Shown in pieces: positions 18,416-26,454 of a stretch of DNA of 64,000 nt; the first letter of the stretch is position 1; every line of letters begins with the position of its first letter. The notes below the pieces were generated by a model, which ran no database searches, had not been told where the DNA came from, and was given only the letters and a program-made list of their open reading frames with translations. The translations under genes were made by a program, and so were the position numbers. This DNA comes from Microbulbifer hainanensis. GTDB taxonomy: Bacteria; Pseudomonadota; Gammaproteobacteria; Pseudomonadales; Cellvibrionaceae. The stretch is taken from positions 62,001-126,000 of the forward strand of contig NZ_JACZCR010000018.1 in assembly GCF_014904735.1 (NCBI RefSeq), in the 5' to 3' direction.

Positions 18416-19187
18416 CATTCTCCGCAAGACGCCGGCGGAACAGCGGTTGATGCGCGAGTCCGGCCAACTGCTCGCGCGGGTTTTCGCCATGCTGGACGAG
18501 TTTGTTGCACCGGGCGTATCCACCATGGACATCGATCGCCGCGTCGAGGACTTTATCGTCAACGAGCTGCGCGCGCGCCCGGCGAGCAAGGGCCAATACG
18601 ACTACCCTTATTCCCTCAACACCTCGGTCAATGAAGTTGTCTGCCACGGCATGCCGCGGGATTCACAGGTATTGAAGAGCGGCGATATCGTCAACCTGGA
18701 TATCACCCTGGAGAAGAACGGCTTTATCGCCGACTCCAGCAAGATGTATATGGTCGGCGACGTGTCTCCGGCGGCGCGGCAACTGGTGCAGACCACCTAC
18801 GAAGCCATGTGGCGGGGCATCGAGACGGTGCGTCCCGGTGCGACCCTGGGCGATATCGGCCATGCCGTGCAGCGCCATGCGGAAGGGCGCGGTTACAGTA
18901 TCGTGCGCGAATACTGCGGCCACGGTATCGGTCGCGAGATGCACGAGGAACCCAGTGTGCTGCACTACGGCCGCCCCGACAGCGGCGTGGTACTGCAAGA
19001 GGGCATGACGTTCACCATCGAACCCATGGTCAACCAGGGCAGCCGCAAGACCAAAGTGAAGAAGGACGGCTGGACAGTAATCACTCGGGACAGAAAGCTC
19101 TCGGCCCAGTGGGAACACACCATTCTGGTAACGGCGGACGGATTCGAAGTGCTGACACTGCGGCCGGAAGAGGCGCAGGGGCAGTAG
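18408..19187 (+). CDS. map: Type I methionine aminopeptidase
   Basis: 259 residues. It removes the initiator methionine from new proteins in the cytoplasm. The five metal ligands are visible: Asp in GDIVNLDITLEKNGFIADSS (both Asp residues), His in YCGHGIGREMHEEP, Glu in MTFTIEPMV, and Glu in LSAQWEHTILV; the substrate-side His is in VVCHGMP. The start overlaps the ParD-like stop. A second map near rpsB/tsf is usual in such genomes, so this may be a paralogue under separate control (inference). Confidence 0.95.
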   Translation: MNNILRKTPAEQRLMRESGQLLARVFAMLDEFVAPGVSTMDIDRRVEDFIVNELRARPASKGQYDYPYSLNTSVNEVVCHGMPRDSQVLKSGDIVNLDITLEKNGFIADSSKMYMVGDVSPAARQLVQTTYEAMWRGIETVRPGATLGDIGHAVQRHAEGRGYSIVREYCGHGIGREMHEEPSVLHYGRPDSGVVLQEGMTFTIEPMVNQGSRKTKVKKDGWTVITRDRKLSAQWEHTILVTADGFEVLTLRPEEAQGQ

Positions 19188-19203
19188 ACGGCGGGATGGG
19201 ATG

Positions 19204-19235
19204 ACCCCGCGGGAACCTTGCGGCTCCCGCGGGGT
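19204..19235. terminator. Strong GC hairpin between convergent genes
   Basis: Stem ACCCCGCGGGA/TCCCGCGGGGT with a ten-base loop lies between map and the convergent TonB receptor gene. There is no T run, so termination is probable but not typical. Confidence 0.55.
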
Positions 19236-19240
19236 GGCGA

Positions 19241-21745
19241 TCAGAAGTTATAGCGCGCTTCTGCACCAAATGTGCGCGGCTCGGAGATGGAAGTGTAGGG
19301 CGTACCGAACACATCCAGCGTGCGCCCGCTGGGAATACCGGCGCGCTCGTTGTCCAGCAGGTTGCGGCCCCACAGTGCCAGCTCGTAGGTGCCGCTGTCG
19401 CTCTGCCAGGACACGCGGCCGTTCAGGCGCTTGTCATCCACGCCGACACCATCGATGGCACTGAAGCTGGCCAGGTAGCCCGGTTCCAGCTCGTCGGTGT
19501 TCTCCGCGAAGATGTAATCCATGTGCACATTGACGGAACCGACCGGAATGACCGGCGCCCAGTCCATTGCCAGCGTATAGGCGGTGTTAGTGGAGGACTT
19601 GTCGCGGTCTTCCTGCAGCTCGCCCTGGGCATCGTAGAAGGGATCCCACTTGGAGTCCTGGTCGCGGATGGTGGTCACCAGCCCCAGACGCAGGGTGTCC
19701 AGCGGCAGCCAGTCGACGGTGACTTCAAAGCCGTTGAACTGCTGGTCGCCGTTGATCACCCGCGGCAGGGCGTTGGCTGAACCCGGCGCCTTACTCTCGA
19801 CACCGCGCTGGCGATTGTCCACCGTCATATCGAAATAGCTGAGCTGTACCCGCAGGGTGTCGAGCAGATCGCCCTTCACACCCAGCTCGATATTGTCCAC
19901 TTCCTCCGGCTCGATCGGGGTGTCGGCGGTCAGCAGGTTGAGGGAATCGAAGCCGCCGGATTTGTAACCGGTGGAGTAGGACAGGAAGGCCATTGCCGTT
20001 TCACTGAAGTGATACTGGCCCACCAGGCGCCCGGTGGTCGCACTCCACTCGTCGCTGGCCTCGCGCAGGCCCTCGCCCACGTTGTAGTTGTCGGCGCTGG
20101 AGAAGATCACCTCTTCAACACCCGGACGGATGTCGCGATAGCTGGTGCCCGGCGTCAGCCAGGTAAAGGATTTCTTGTCGGTGCTGTAGCGCAGGCCGGC
20201 GAGCACGTTGATCTTGTCGGTCAGCGCGTAATCCATATCGAAGTAGACGCCCCAGTTGGTGAAGTCGCCGGTATTCTCGACGCGCTCCACCCAGTTCTGG
20301 CCGGCGTAATCGGGTCCAAACAGCATGCCGGTGCCGAGCACGTTGTAGGCCAGCAGGTCGTACATATCATTGGTCTGTGGCAGCGGACCACTGCCGCCGA
20401 TAGCCGGGGAGATCAGGCTGGTAAAGGTCGCCCAGTCGTCCGGTTCCCACAGGTGATCGACCGTATCCAGCGCCGCCAGCGCCTGGCCAGCAGCCATATC
20501 GCCGATACCGCCGTCTCCCGGGTAACCGCCGACCGACAGCGCCGCACCACCGGCGATCTGTTCACGCAGGGCCGGGTCGTTGACGATATCGGCAGTCACC
20601 AGCCGTGTTACCGAGCTGGCTGTCGCGGTGACATCGGTACTCTGGTAAATATTCTCGCGGGAGTAGTTCGCGCCCATCACTGCCGTCAGGCGATCGCCGG
20701 TGAAATTCACCTGCAGTTCGTGATAGCTGATATCCGAGTCAAAGATATTGTTGGTATCCAGGTAGCGGCTGACATCCGCGGTACCATCCTCCTCCTCGAT
20801 ATTGGAGGTTTCCCACTGGCGATAACTGGACACCCATTTCAGGCTCCAGGTGTCATTGAAGGTGTGCATCAGCTTGGCATTGACCGCAGACATGGAACGG
20901 GTTTCCTCGCCGTTCATCACGTCGTTTTCAACCTTGCCGGAGAAGGGATCGAGGTTGTAACTGTAGGGGCTGACGCCGATGGCCTGGCGCGGCGCATTGT
21001 CCACGTCGTCCCAGTCATAGGAGAGCTGTGCGGAAGTGTTGTCGCTGATATCCCACCAGGCCGACACGCGTCCGGTGAGAATGTCCTCGGAACCGGAATC
21101 CACCCCGCCGGGGTATACGTTCTCGACAAAGCCGTCGCGCTGGTAACTCATCAGGTTGCCGCGCAAAAATAAGGTATCGCTGACCGGCGCATTGACCATG
21201 GTCTCGAGCTGCTGCAGGCCATAATTGCCCACGCGCGCGGAGACAAATGCATCGAAATCCGCCTGCGGCCGGTTGGGCACCATATTGACGGTACCCGCAG
21301 CGGCGTTGCGGCCAAACAGCGTGCCCTGCGGCCCCTTCAATACCTCCACCCGCTGCATGTCGGCAAACGACATGGACGTGGCCGGGCTCGGCACATAGGC
21401 GTCGTCATAAAACACCGCCACCGACGGATCGCCGCCAGCGCTGATGCTCGAGCTCTGAATGCCACGGATACTCAGTGCCGACTGGGTAACCCCGCTGCCG
21501 GCATCGAATCCGGGAATATAGTCGGCCATATCGCTCAGTTTGAGCGCATTGGTGTTGTCCATGTCCTCGCTGGAAAAGGTGTCCACAGTCACCGGCACCT
21601 CCAGCGCATTCTGTTCGCGCTTCTGTGCGGTTACCGTGACTTCTTCCAGGGCCAGTTCTTCGGCGAACGCCGGTGCTCCCGCGCCCGCCACAATGGCAAT
21701 CGCCAGCGCGAGGGGACGCCGTCCAGTCAGATGGGCTTTGTTCAT
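19241..21745 (-). CDS. TonB-dependent outer-membrane receptor
   Basis: 834 residues. A signal peptide (MNKAHLTGRRPLALAIAIV...FA) is followed by the TonB-box-like EEVTVTAQKREQNALEVPVTV. The plug domain has IRGIQSSSISAGGDPSVAVFYDDAY and VEVLKGPQGTLFGRNAAAGTVN. The C-terminal barrel includes SYSTGYKSGGFDSLN and ends in Phe (GAEARYNF), as expected for BamA recognition. It imports a large or scarce substrate across the outer membrane; the family suggests non-siderophore organic ligands, but this is not provable here. A single gene with an operator-like palindrome about 90 bases upstream. Confidence 0.95.
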   Translation of the reverse strand: MNKAHLTGRRPLALAIAIVAGAGAPAFAEELALEEVTVTAQKREQNALEVPVTVDTFSSEDMDNTNALKLSDMADYIPGFDAGSGVTQSALSIRGIQSSSISAGGDPSVAVFYDDAYVPSPATSMSFADMQRVEVLKGPQGTLFGRNAAAGTVNMVPNRPQADFDAFVSARVGNYGLQQLETMVNAPVSDTLFLRGNLMSYQRDGFVENVYPGGVDSGSEDILTGRVSAWWDISDNTSAQLSYDWDDVDNAPRQAIGVSPYSYNLDPFSGKVENDVMNGEETRSMSAVNAKLMHTFNDTWSLKWVSSYRQWETSNIEEEDGTADVSRYLDTNNIFDSDISYHELQVNFTGDRLTAVMGANYSRENIYQSTDVTATASSVTRLVTADIVNDPALREQIAGGAALSVGGYPGDGGIGDMAAGQALAALDTVDHLWEPDDWATFTSLISPAIGGSGPLPQTNDMYDLLAYNVLGTGMLFGPDYAGQNWVERVENTGDFTNWGVYFDMDYALTDKINVLAGLRYSTDKKSFTWLTPGTSYRDIRPGVEEVIFSSADNYNVGEGLREASDEWSATTGRLVGQYHFSETAMAFLSYSTGYKSGGFDSLNLLTADTPIEPEEVDNIELGVKGDLLDTLRVQLSYFDMTVDNRQRGVESKAPGSANALPRVINGDQQFNGFEVTVDWLPLDTLRLGLVTTIRDQDSKWDPFYDAQGELQEDRDKSSTNTAYTLAMDWAPVIPVGSVNVHMDYIFAENTDELEPGYLASFSAIDGVGVDDKRLNGRVSWQSDSGTYELALWGRNLLDNERAGIPSGRTLDVFGTPYTSISEPRTFGAEARYNF

Positions 21746-21835
21746 CGGTCTCTCCAGAGGGTTATTTTTATTGTCCGCGCGGCACTGGGCCGCTTATGGA
21801 GAACCGCAAATAATCAATGGCCATGGATGCGTTAC

Positions 21836-21859
21836 TGGTACGGAGACGGAAGCGTACCA
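21836..21859. promoter_or_regulatory. Operator-like palindrome upstream of TonB receptor
   Basis: TGGTACG, ten bases, CGTACCA, with a third half-site CGTACCA at 21953-21959. It lies in the 293-base divergent region between the TonB receptor and ohrR genes, which otherwise holds AT-rich promoter-like sequence and no gene. The spacing fits a dimeric repressor; the regulator is unknown. Confidence 0.5.
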
Positions 21860-22071
21860 ATTTCCGCTGCGGCTCATTTTTATTTTCTCCGCAACACTTC
21901 CTGAATACATCAATTTGAAATTAGCACAGGCTTTTTTTTCTGGCTATACACTCGTACCAAAACCAAGCAAACTGCTTGTTCCAGTTGGCCGCCGCGTCAC
22001 CAACGGATAAATATTCCTGCCAGTTACGTTAAACTGGTATGCATTCGTCAACCGTTACCCTTCAGAATTCC

Positions 22072-22530
22072 ATGGCCAAAAATCCTTACGATGCGCTCAA
22101 GCTCGACAACCAGTTATGCTTCAGCCTGTACTCCACCTCGCTGGCCATGAGCAAACTGTACAAGCCACTGCTCGAAGAACTGGGGCTGACCTATCCGCAG
22201 TACCTGATCATGCTGGTACTGTGGGAGGACGACGGCATCACTGTCACCGAACTGAGCGGGCGACTCGCCCAGGACAAGGGCGCCCTGAGCCCGGTGATCA
22301 AACGGCTCGAAGCCCAGGCACTGATCGACCGCCGCCGCGACCCGGCAGATGAGCGCAGGGTACACCTGTGCCTTACTCCCAAGGGCAAGTCCCTGCAACG
22401 GCGCGCCGCCGATATCCCCGCTCAGGTACTGCGCGCCAGCGGGCTCGACCGCAACGCCGCCCGCGAGCTGAAGGCACAGATAGAGACAGTGCGGCACGCG
22501 CTCAACAGCCTGATTCGCGATACTGACTAA
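22072..22530 (+). CDS. ohrR: OhrR/MarR family organic-peroxide-sensing repressor
   Basis: 152 residues from ATG 22072; ATG 22039 is possible and adds 11 residues. MarR-type winged helix protein: YPQYLIMLVLWEDDGITVTELSGRLAQDKGALSPVIKRLE is the DNA-binding part and RRDPADERRVHLCLTPKG the wing. The reactive cysteine that senses organic hydroperoxide is in QLCFSLYS; with this start it is Cys16, close to the known OhrR position. It lies 174 bases upstream of ohr on the same strand, the standard arrangement in which OhrR represses ohr until oxidised. Confidence 0.92.
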   Translation: MAKNPYDALKLDNQLCFSLYSTSLAMSKLYKPLLEELGLTYPQYLIMLVLWEDDGITVTELSGRLAQDKGALSPVIKRLEAQALIDRRRDPADERRVHLCLTPKGKSLQRRAADIPAQVLRASGLDRNAARELKAQIETVRHALNSLIRDTD

Positions 22531-22615
22531 CGGGCCACATTACCCCCAAAGTCCCGACAGGCACCGCCATTCCTCACCTTTGGATCGAGACTATCAAGGT
22601 CATAGCCAAATTTGA

Positions 22616-22643
22616 TTATCGCGCTAACTGTTATCGCGCTACC
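22616..22643. promoter_or_regulatory. Direct repeat between ohrR and ohr, candidate operator
   Basis: TTATCGCGCTAAC at 22616 and TTATCGCGCTACC at 22631, a 15-base period. It lies about 60 bases upstream of ohr, where an OhrR operator or promoter would be expected. Typical OhrR sites are inverted AT-rich repeats, so the role is uncertain. Confidence 0.35.
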
Positions 22644-22704
22644 TTTCTTTCCGTGCCCAGCACAGCAACTTAAACCGCTCCATCACCAATTAAGGTAAAG
22701 CGCC

Positions 22705-23124
22705 ATGCAAGTTCTCTACACAGCAGTAGCCACAGCCACCGGCGGCCGCGACGGCCAGGCCAAATCTTCCGACGGCATTCTCGACGTCAAACTGACCACG
22801 CCGAAAGAACTGGGCGGCCCCGGCGGCGACGCCACCAACCCGGAACAGCTGTTTGCCGCAGGCTACTCCGCGTGCTTTATCGGCGCGATGAAATTTGTCG
22901 GCGGCAAGGAAAAAATCGCAGTGCCGGAAGACGCCAGCGTCCGCGGCGAAGTGGGGATCGGCCCGACCGACAACGGTTTTGGCTTGGATATCGATCTCTA
23001 CATCACCCTGCCCGGACTGGAGCAGGCGGTTGCAGAGGATCTGGTGGCAAAGGCGCACCAGGTGTGCCCCTACTCCAACGCCACCCGCAACAACGTGGCA
23101 GTGCGCCTGCACGTCTCCACATGA
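22705..23124 (+). CDS. ohr: Organic hydroperoxide resistance protein Ohr
   Basis: 139 residues, the normal Ohr length. It is a thiol peroxidase that reduces organic hydroperoxides to alcohols, active in the cytoplasm. The two catalytic cysteines are Cys57 ([15 protein letters not shown]) and Cys121 ([14 protein letters not shown]); the Arg and Glu of the active site are expected in the same frame. The gene follows ohrR and precedes an exported esterase by 41 bases. A decayed second copy of the 3' part occurs at 25858-26012. Confidence 0.96.
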   Translation: MQVLYTAVATATGGRDGQAKSSDGILDVKLTTPKELGGPGGDATNPEQLFAAGYSACFIGAMKFVGGKEKIAVPEDASVRGEVGIGPTDNGFGLDIDLYITLPGLEQAVAEDLVAKAHQVCPYSNATRNNVAVRLHVST

Positions 23125-23165
23125 AATGAGGCCGGGTTGATCCCAACGAATCAGAGGTAAATGTC

Positions 23166-24185
23166 ATGAAAAAGCCATCTGTATCCAAGCTGCTGTTGTC
23201 CCTGTTCTTTGCCCTGGATACTGCCGTCGCCTTCGGCGCTGGCTCCCCGGGAGTGGAACAGCACACGCAACAGTTCCTCGAAGCGCTGGAGCAGGGCGGC
23301 GGCAAACCGCTCGAACAGTTGTCACCAGCCGATGCCCGCGCAGTGTTGACGGGCGCCCAGCAGGGCGCCCAATTACCGCCAGCGGAGGTATCGGAAAAAA
23401 CCATCCAGGCTGACGGTAAGCCCCTGCAGCTCACCATTGTTAAGCCAAAGGGCACCAGAGAAACACTGCCGGCATTTATGTTTTTCCACGGCGGTGGCTG
23501 GGTACTGGGCGACTACCCGACCCACGAACGCCTGATCCGCGATCTGGTCAATCGCTCCGGTGCGGCGGCAGTCTATGTCGACTACACGCCATCGCCGGAA
23601 GCCCACTACCCGACCGCGATCAACCAGGCCTACGCTGCGACAAAATGGGTGGCAGAACACGGCAAGGAAATCGGTGTGGATGGCTCGCGCCTGGCAGTGG
23701 CGGGCAACAGCGTCGGCGGTAATATGGCGGCGGTAGTCGCCTTAATGGCAAAGGAAAAGGGCACGCCGAAAATCCGCTTCCAGCTGCTGCTGTGGCCAGT
23801 GACCGACGCCAACTTCAGCACTGCCTCCTACCGGGAATTTGCCGAAGGGCACTTCCTTACGCGCAACATGATGAAGTGGTTCTGGGATAATTACACCACC
23901 GATCCCAAACAGCGGGCTGAGATCTATGCGTCCCCCCTGCGCGCCACTAACGCACAACTCAAGGGACTGCCGCCGGCTCTGATACAGACCGCGGAAAAAG
24001 ATGTGTTGCGCGATGAAGGCGAGGCCTATGCACGCAAGCTCAACGACGCAGGCGTAACCGTCACCGCCGTACGCTACAACGGCATGATTCACGACTTCGG
24101 ACTACTGAATCCGCTGAGTAAAGTGGCGGCCGTTCAGGATTCGCTGGATCAGGCGGGGACAGCGCTGAAACACCATCTCCGTTAA
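23166..24185 (+). CDS. Exported alpha/beta hydrolase (hormone-sensitive-lipase-like esterase)
   Basis: 339 residues with a signal peptide (cut near residue 24, VAFGAG). Family IV/HSL esterase features: oxyanion-hole motif HGGGW at residues 108-112, nucleophile Ser182 in AGNSVGGN, Asp in AEKDVLRDEGEAYA and His in NGMIHDFGLL. The N-terminal helix cap region (about 25-75) is present. It probably hydrolyses short-chain esters in the periplasm. It lies 41 bases after ohr, so the pair may be cotranscribed and peroxide-induced; the same synteny is kept in the decayed copy at 25.9-26.2 kb. Confidence 0.92.
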   Translation: MKKPSVSKLLLSLFFALDTAVAFGAGSPGVEQHTQQFLEALEQGGGKPLEQLSPADARAVLTGAQQGAQLPPAEVSEKTIQADGKPLQLTIVKPKGTRETLPAFMFFHGGGWVLGDYPTHERLIRDLVNRSGAAAVYVDYTPSPEAHYPTAINQAYAATKWVAEHGKEIGVDGSRLAVAGNSVGGNMAAVVALMAKEKGTPKIRFQLLLWPVTDANFSTASYREFAEGHFLTRNMMKWFWDNYTTDPKQRAEIYASPLRATNAQLKGLPPALIQTAEKDVLRDEGEAYARKLNDAGVTVTAVRYNGMIHDFGLLNPLSKVAAVQDSLDQAGTALKHHLR

Positions 24186-24196
24186 CACCATCCATC

Positions 24197-24226
24197 CAAG
24201 GCCCCGCTAGGGGCCTTTTTTTTTCG
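24197..24226 (+). terminator. Rho-independent terminator after esterase gene
   Basis: AAGGCCCC, loop GCTA, GGGGCCTT followed by a run of T. It closes the ohr-esterase unit. Confidence 0.9.
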
Positions 24227-24647
24227 CCCTGAGAAATAAAAAAACACTAATCGTAAATCCGCTGCTTAGCGGTTTCTGCTCACTGCCACTCCCGCGCTTC
24301 TGCCCGCATGACAGGGCCGCAAGACGCTCCGAGGCAAGATCCACACTCCGTAAATTTGCAGCAGCCATCCCGCTTCCAACCTGTAATTCCGTTCGATATA
24401 AATCTTGCCCTCAACTGTCGCGTTTGAACCAAGAAATTCCGGGGATATACGACACCATTGCGTATTTAGACGCTATACACACTATCGATAATCCGATATA
24501 AACAATTGAATTTACGGCGCCTTATTTGCGCAGATCAGATATTGTTCAATTTAAAGTTTCGGGGATAGGCGACAAAGTGTCGCATTTAAACACGACACTT
24601 CGCCGCCTAATACACTGTTATGAGCTTTACGGATATTTTAGGAATAT
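24227..24647. other. Gene-free AT-rich stretch before the cassette genes
   Basis: 421 bases without a convincing gene. GC is lower than in the flanks. Two diverged direct repeats begin CGGGGATA at 24440 and 24560, 120 bases apart and about 60 bases long. The second holds a perfect inverted repeat AAGTGTCG/CGACACTT (24575-24582 and 24593-24600). The last part, TAATACACTGTTATGAGC (24608-24625), resembles the boundary seen before integron cassettes, but no integrase gene is present. Confidence 0.6.
24440..24620. repeat. Diverged direct repeat, 120-base spacing
   Basis: CGGGGATATACGACA (24440) and CGGGGATAGGCGACA (24560), with similarity continuing through CGTATTTAGACGC and CGCATTTAAACACG. It may be a duplicated promoter or recombination region upstream of the cassette gene. 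Confidence 0.5.
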
Positions 24648-25061
24648 ATGCTTACGTTCGCAGGTCTCTTGTTCACATCGATTTCTATATTTTGGGCTGT
24701 CTACACTTATAGGCGGCAAATGAATGCGCAGTTGTTTCTAGAGTATACAAGTCGATATGACCAGATAATGCAGTCATACCAAGGACGGATAACTGATCTT
24801 AATTTAGATAGTGAGCCTTTACCTGAGGAAAATCAGGAACTAAAACAATGCATTCTTCGGTACCTGAACCTATGTTCGGAAGAGTTCTATCTCTGGAAAC
24901 GGGGATACCTCAACAAAGATATTTGGTTGATTTGGCAGGGAGAAATCAATCGAGCATTGCGAAGCAAGCTTTATAAGCGGGCGTGGGTTGGTTTGCAAAC
25001 GGAGTTTGAAGCATTTCCGGAATTTTCGAGCTACGTGAGAGAGGTTCAGTCTGGCTCATAA
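24648..25061 (+). CDS. Hypothetical membrane-anchored protein, integron gene-cassette type
   Basis: 137 residues. An N-terminal membrane segment (LTFAGLLFTSISIFWAVYTY) is followed by a cytoplasmic helical domain with acidic and aromatic residues (FLEYTSRYDQIMQSYQGRI, LCSEEFYLWKRGYLNKDIWLIWQGEI). AGGA lies five bases before the start. The TAA stop lies inside the attC site that follows, as is usual for cassette genes. Codon use is AT-rich compared with the surrounding chromosome. It resembles small one-segment proteins often found in cassettes and defence islands, but I cannot name a family. Confidence 0.78.
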   Translation: MLTFAGLLFTSISIFWAVYTYRRQMNAQLFLEYTSRYDQIMQSYQGRITDLNLDSEPLPEENQELKQCILRYLNLCSEEFYLWKRGYLNKDIWLIWQGEINRALRSKLYKRAWVGLQTEFEAFPEFSSYVREVQSGS

Positions 25062-25151
25062 CAAGTAGTTGCAGTTCGTTCCGGCCCTGGCGGGCCTCCA
25101 CCGGACCGGCTTTCCGTTGCACTCCAAACCGGCCGCTGAACATCGGCGTTA
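25059..25151 (+). mobile_element. Integron attC recombination site
   Basis: It begins TAACAAG (25059) and ends GGCGTTA (25145-25151). The inner pair GTTGCAG (25068-25074) and CTGAAC (25136-25141) are complementary except for one extra G, the extrahelical base that sets strand choice in attC folding. The middle holds GGCC-rich paired segments. Length is about 93 bases. The crossover would be after G25148. The next start codon is only four bases beyond the site. Confidence 0.78.
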
Positions 25152-25154
25152 AAA

Positions 25155-25592
25155 ATGGTCATATTTGCAATCGCAAGGAACCGATATCTGGAGCTTGAAT
25201 CGATAATTAAGTCGGCAAACTATCCAGTTTTGGTTAGCGAAGGGGATTTAAATAAATCCGAGATGGAACAGCTGCGGGCATCTGGAGTAGAGCTGGCTAA
25301 TTTCATGTATAAAATTCCACTCAATGATCGAAGCGAAATTGAAAATGCGCTGGAGGATACTTTGCTCCATCATCCTAGTGAGCGGATTCGCCAGGCACGA
25401 ATCCGATCGCAGCGAAGTTATTCGACCTCTACCGCGATCTGCGCGAAGAGCGCCCCGCTGACTCGATCAAGTACGGACTCTGTGCGGTCGGCCAGTTCGC
25501 CAACATGGTCAAGCGCCACCCAGCCTACAAGCGGAAATACCCGGATCGGCCGCCGACATACGGCATGCCCTACGAGGGGATCGAAAACCTGA
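25155..25592 (+). pseudogene. Second cassette gene, truncated and fused out of frame
   Basis: The first 76 or so codons (MVIFAIARNRYLELESI to TLLHHPSERI) are AT-rich and read as a plausible small cytoplasmic protein. From about 25383 the composition turns GC-rich and the reading frame continues as low-quality Ser/Arg/Thr-rich sequence, while another frame becomes coding (25382-25648). The true gene has therefore lost its 3' end and its own attC. The junction carries a perfect 8-bp inverted repeat, CGGATTCG/CGAATCCG (25383-25405). The start is four bases after the attC site. Function unknown. Confidence 0.65.
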
Positions 25593-25648
25593 GGCCGATG
25601 ACCAAGGAGCTCCTGCGGAGCTTCGCCCTCGGGAGACCCGGAAAGTAG
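25382..25648 (+). pseudogene. 3' fragment of an unrecognised GC-rich gene
   Basis: An open frame of 88 codons without a start. It reads NPIAAKLFDLYRDLREERP, then a middle part with KYGLCAVGQFANMVKRHP and YKRKYPDRPPTYGMPYEG, and ends MTKELLRSFALGRPGK before TAG at 25646. It looks like true coding sequence by composition and residue use, joined to the cassette gene at a short inverted repeat. I do not recognise the family. Confidence 0.6.
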
Positions 25649-25857
25649 ACTCGTACTCTCGCAAGGGCGGTCTCAGCGGGGGCAGGCGCGAGTCGTTAAG
25701 CCAGATTGGGCTTGGGCCCTCATCTTCCGCCTCCGCACACGAGATACTGCGAACTCTCTGGACCTCAGAGACCAAACACCTTCAGAACGCCGGCCATCCA
25801 AGAAGACACTGCAGTTGACGGCCAACAGCTCATTTTGGTCGAGGTTTGGTAGCCTTC
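25649..25857. other. Non-coding spacer within the decayed region
   Basis: About 210 bases with no supported gene on either strand. GC-rich sequence precedes the ohr remnant. Nothing else recognisable is seen. Confidence 0.5.
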
Positions 25858-26012
25858 TGGCATCGGCTTGGGCCCGGATATCGATCTCTACGTCACTTTG
25901 CCCGGACCGGAGCAGTCGGGCGCAAAAGACTGGTGCTAAAGCGCACCAGATATGCCCCTACTCCAACCCCACCCGCAACAATACGGATGTGCGCCTGCAC
26001 GTAGCAACCTGA
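25858..26012 (+). pseudogene. Decayed 3' part of a second ohr gene
   Basis: The stretch GPDIDLYVTLPGPEQSGAKDW in one frame, then AKAHQICPYSNPTRNN...VRLHVAT in another, matches residues about 92-139 of the intact Ohr at 22705-23124, including the second catalytic Cys motif. A frameshift separates the two halves and the 5' part is missing. DNA identity is high in the block ATATCGATCTCTACGTCACT. It is followed 35 bases later by a remnant of the esterase gene, the same order as the intact pair. Confidence 0.85.
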
Positions 26013-26047
26013 GCAGTAATCATCGCTAATTCTCAATGTCAGAGGAT

Positions 26048-26158
26048 TTGACTATCAATAAATCGATTGTCGGCAGACTGGCATCCCTTCTCCTTTTCGC
26101 AGTAGATACCGCATTGTACTTAGCGCACCGGTCGACGTGGGAGCCAGACGGCAAATGA
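26048..26158 (+). pseudogene. Decayed 5' end of a second esterase gene
   Basis: From TTG 26048 the sequence reads TINKSIVGRLASLLLFAVDTALYLA, which aligns with the signal peptide of the intact esterase (KKPSVSKLLLSLFFALDTAVAFG). The leader AGAGGA also matches the CAGAGG ribosome-binding site of the intact gene. The frame ends at TGA 26156 and the catalytic domain is gone. Confidence 0.72.
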
Positions 26159-26213
26159 TTTCGCAAGTCCTAATGGAACAGGCGCAAGAATAGGCATAGT
26201 TTCGTTCGCAATA

Positions 26214-26399
26214 ATGGTTAGCGTAGTAATTTCGATTCGATTGAAAATAACTGGCTCGATTAAATCACTGTTCGGCTCGCTAGTGGTGATAGTGGCTATA
26301 TTCAAAGTGATTGAGACGTCATTACCCATTTCCATGTTTGCTGGCGAAGTATTGATTTCTCAACGTGCCGTGGCCATAGCGGCGCACTACTTCCATTAA
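26214..26399 (+). CDS. Possible small membrane protein or fragment
   Basis: 61 codons from ATG 26214; the frame is open upstream to 26124 without a clear start. Two hydrophobic segments are visible (MVSVVISIRL preceded by IGIVSFAI, and LFGSLVVIVAIFKVI). No ribosome-binding site is evident. It may be the tail of a membrane protein brought in with the surrounding fragments. Confidence 0.3.
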   Translation: MVSVVISIRLKITGSIKSLFGSLVVIVAIFKVIETSLPISMFAGEVLISQRAVAIAAHYFH

Positions 26400-26454
26400 T
26401 TACAACCGATCTGTATTGGCGCTTTAAAAGGTCAGAAGGTTGAAACATATCAAG

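Noticed and set aside
18209..19187. Classical ParDE toxin-antitoxin module
   Set aside because: No ParE-like toxin frame is found beside the ParD-like gene; the partner is methionine aminopeptidase.
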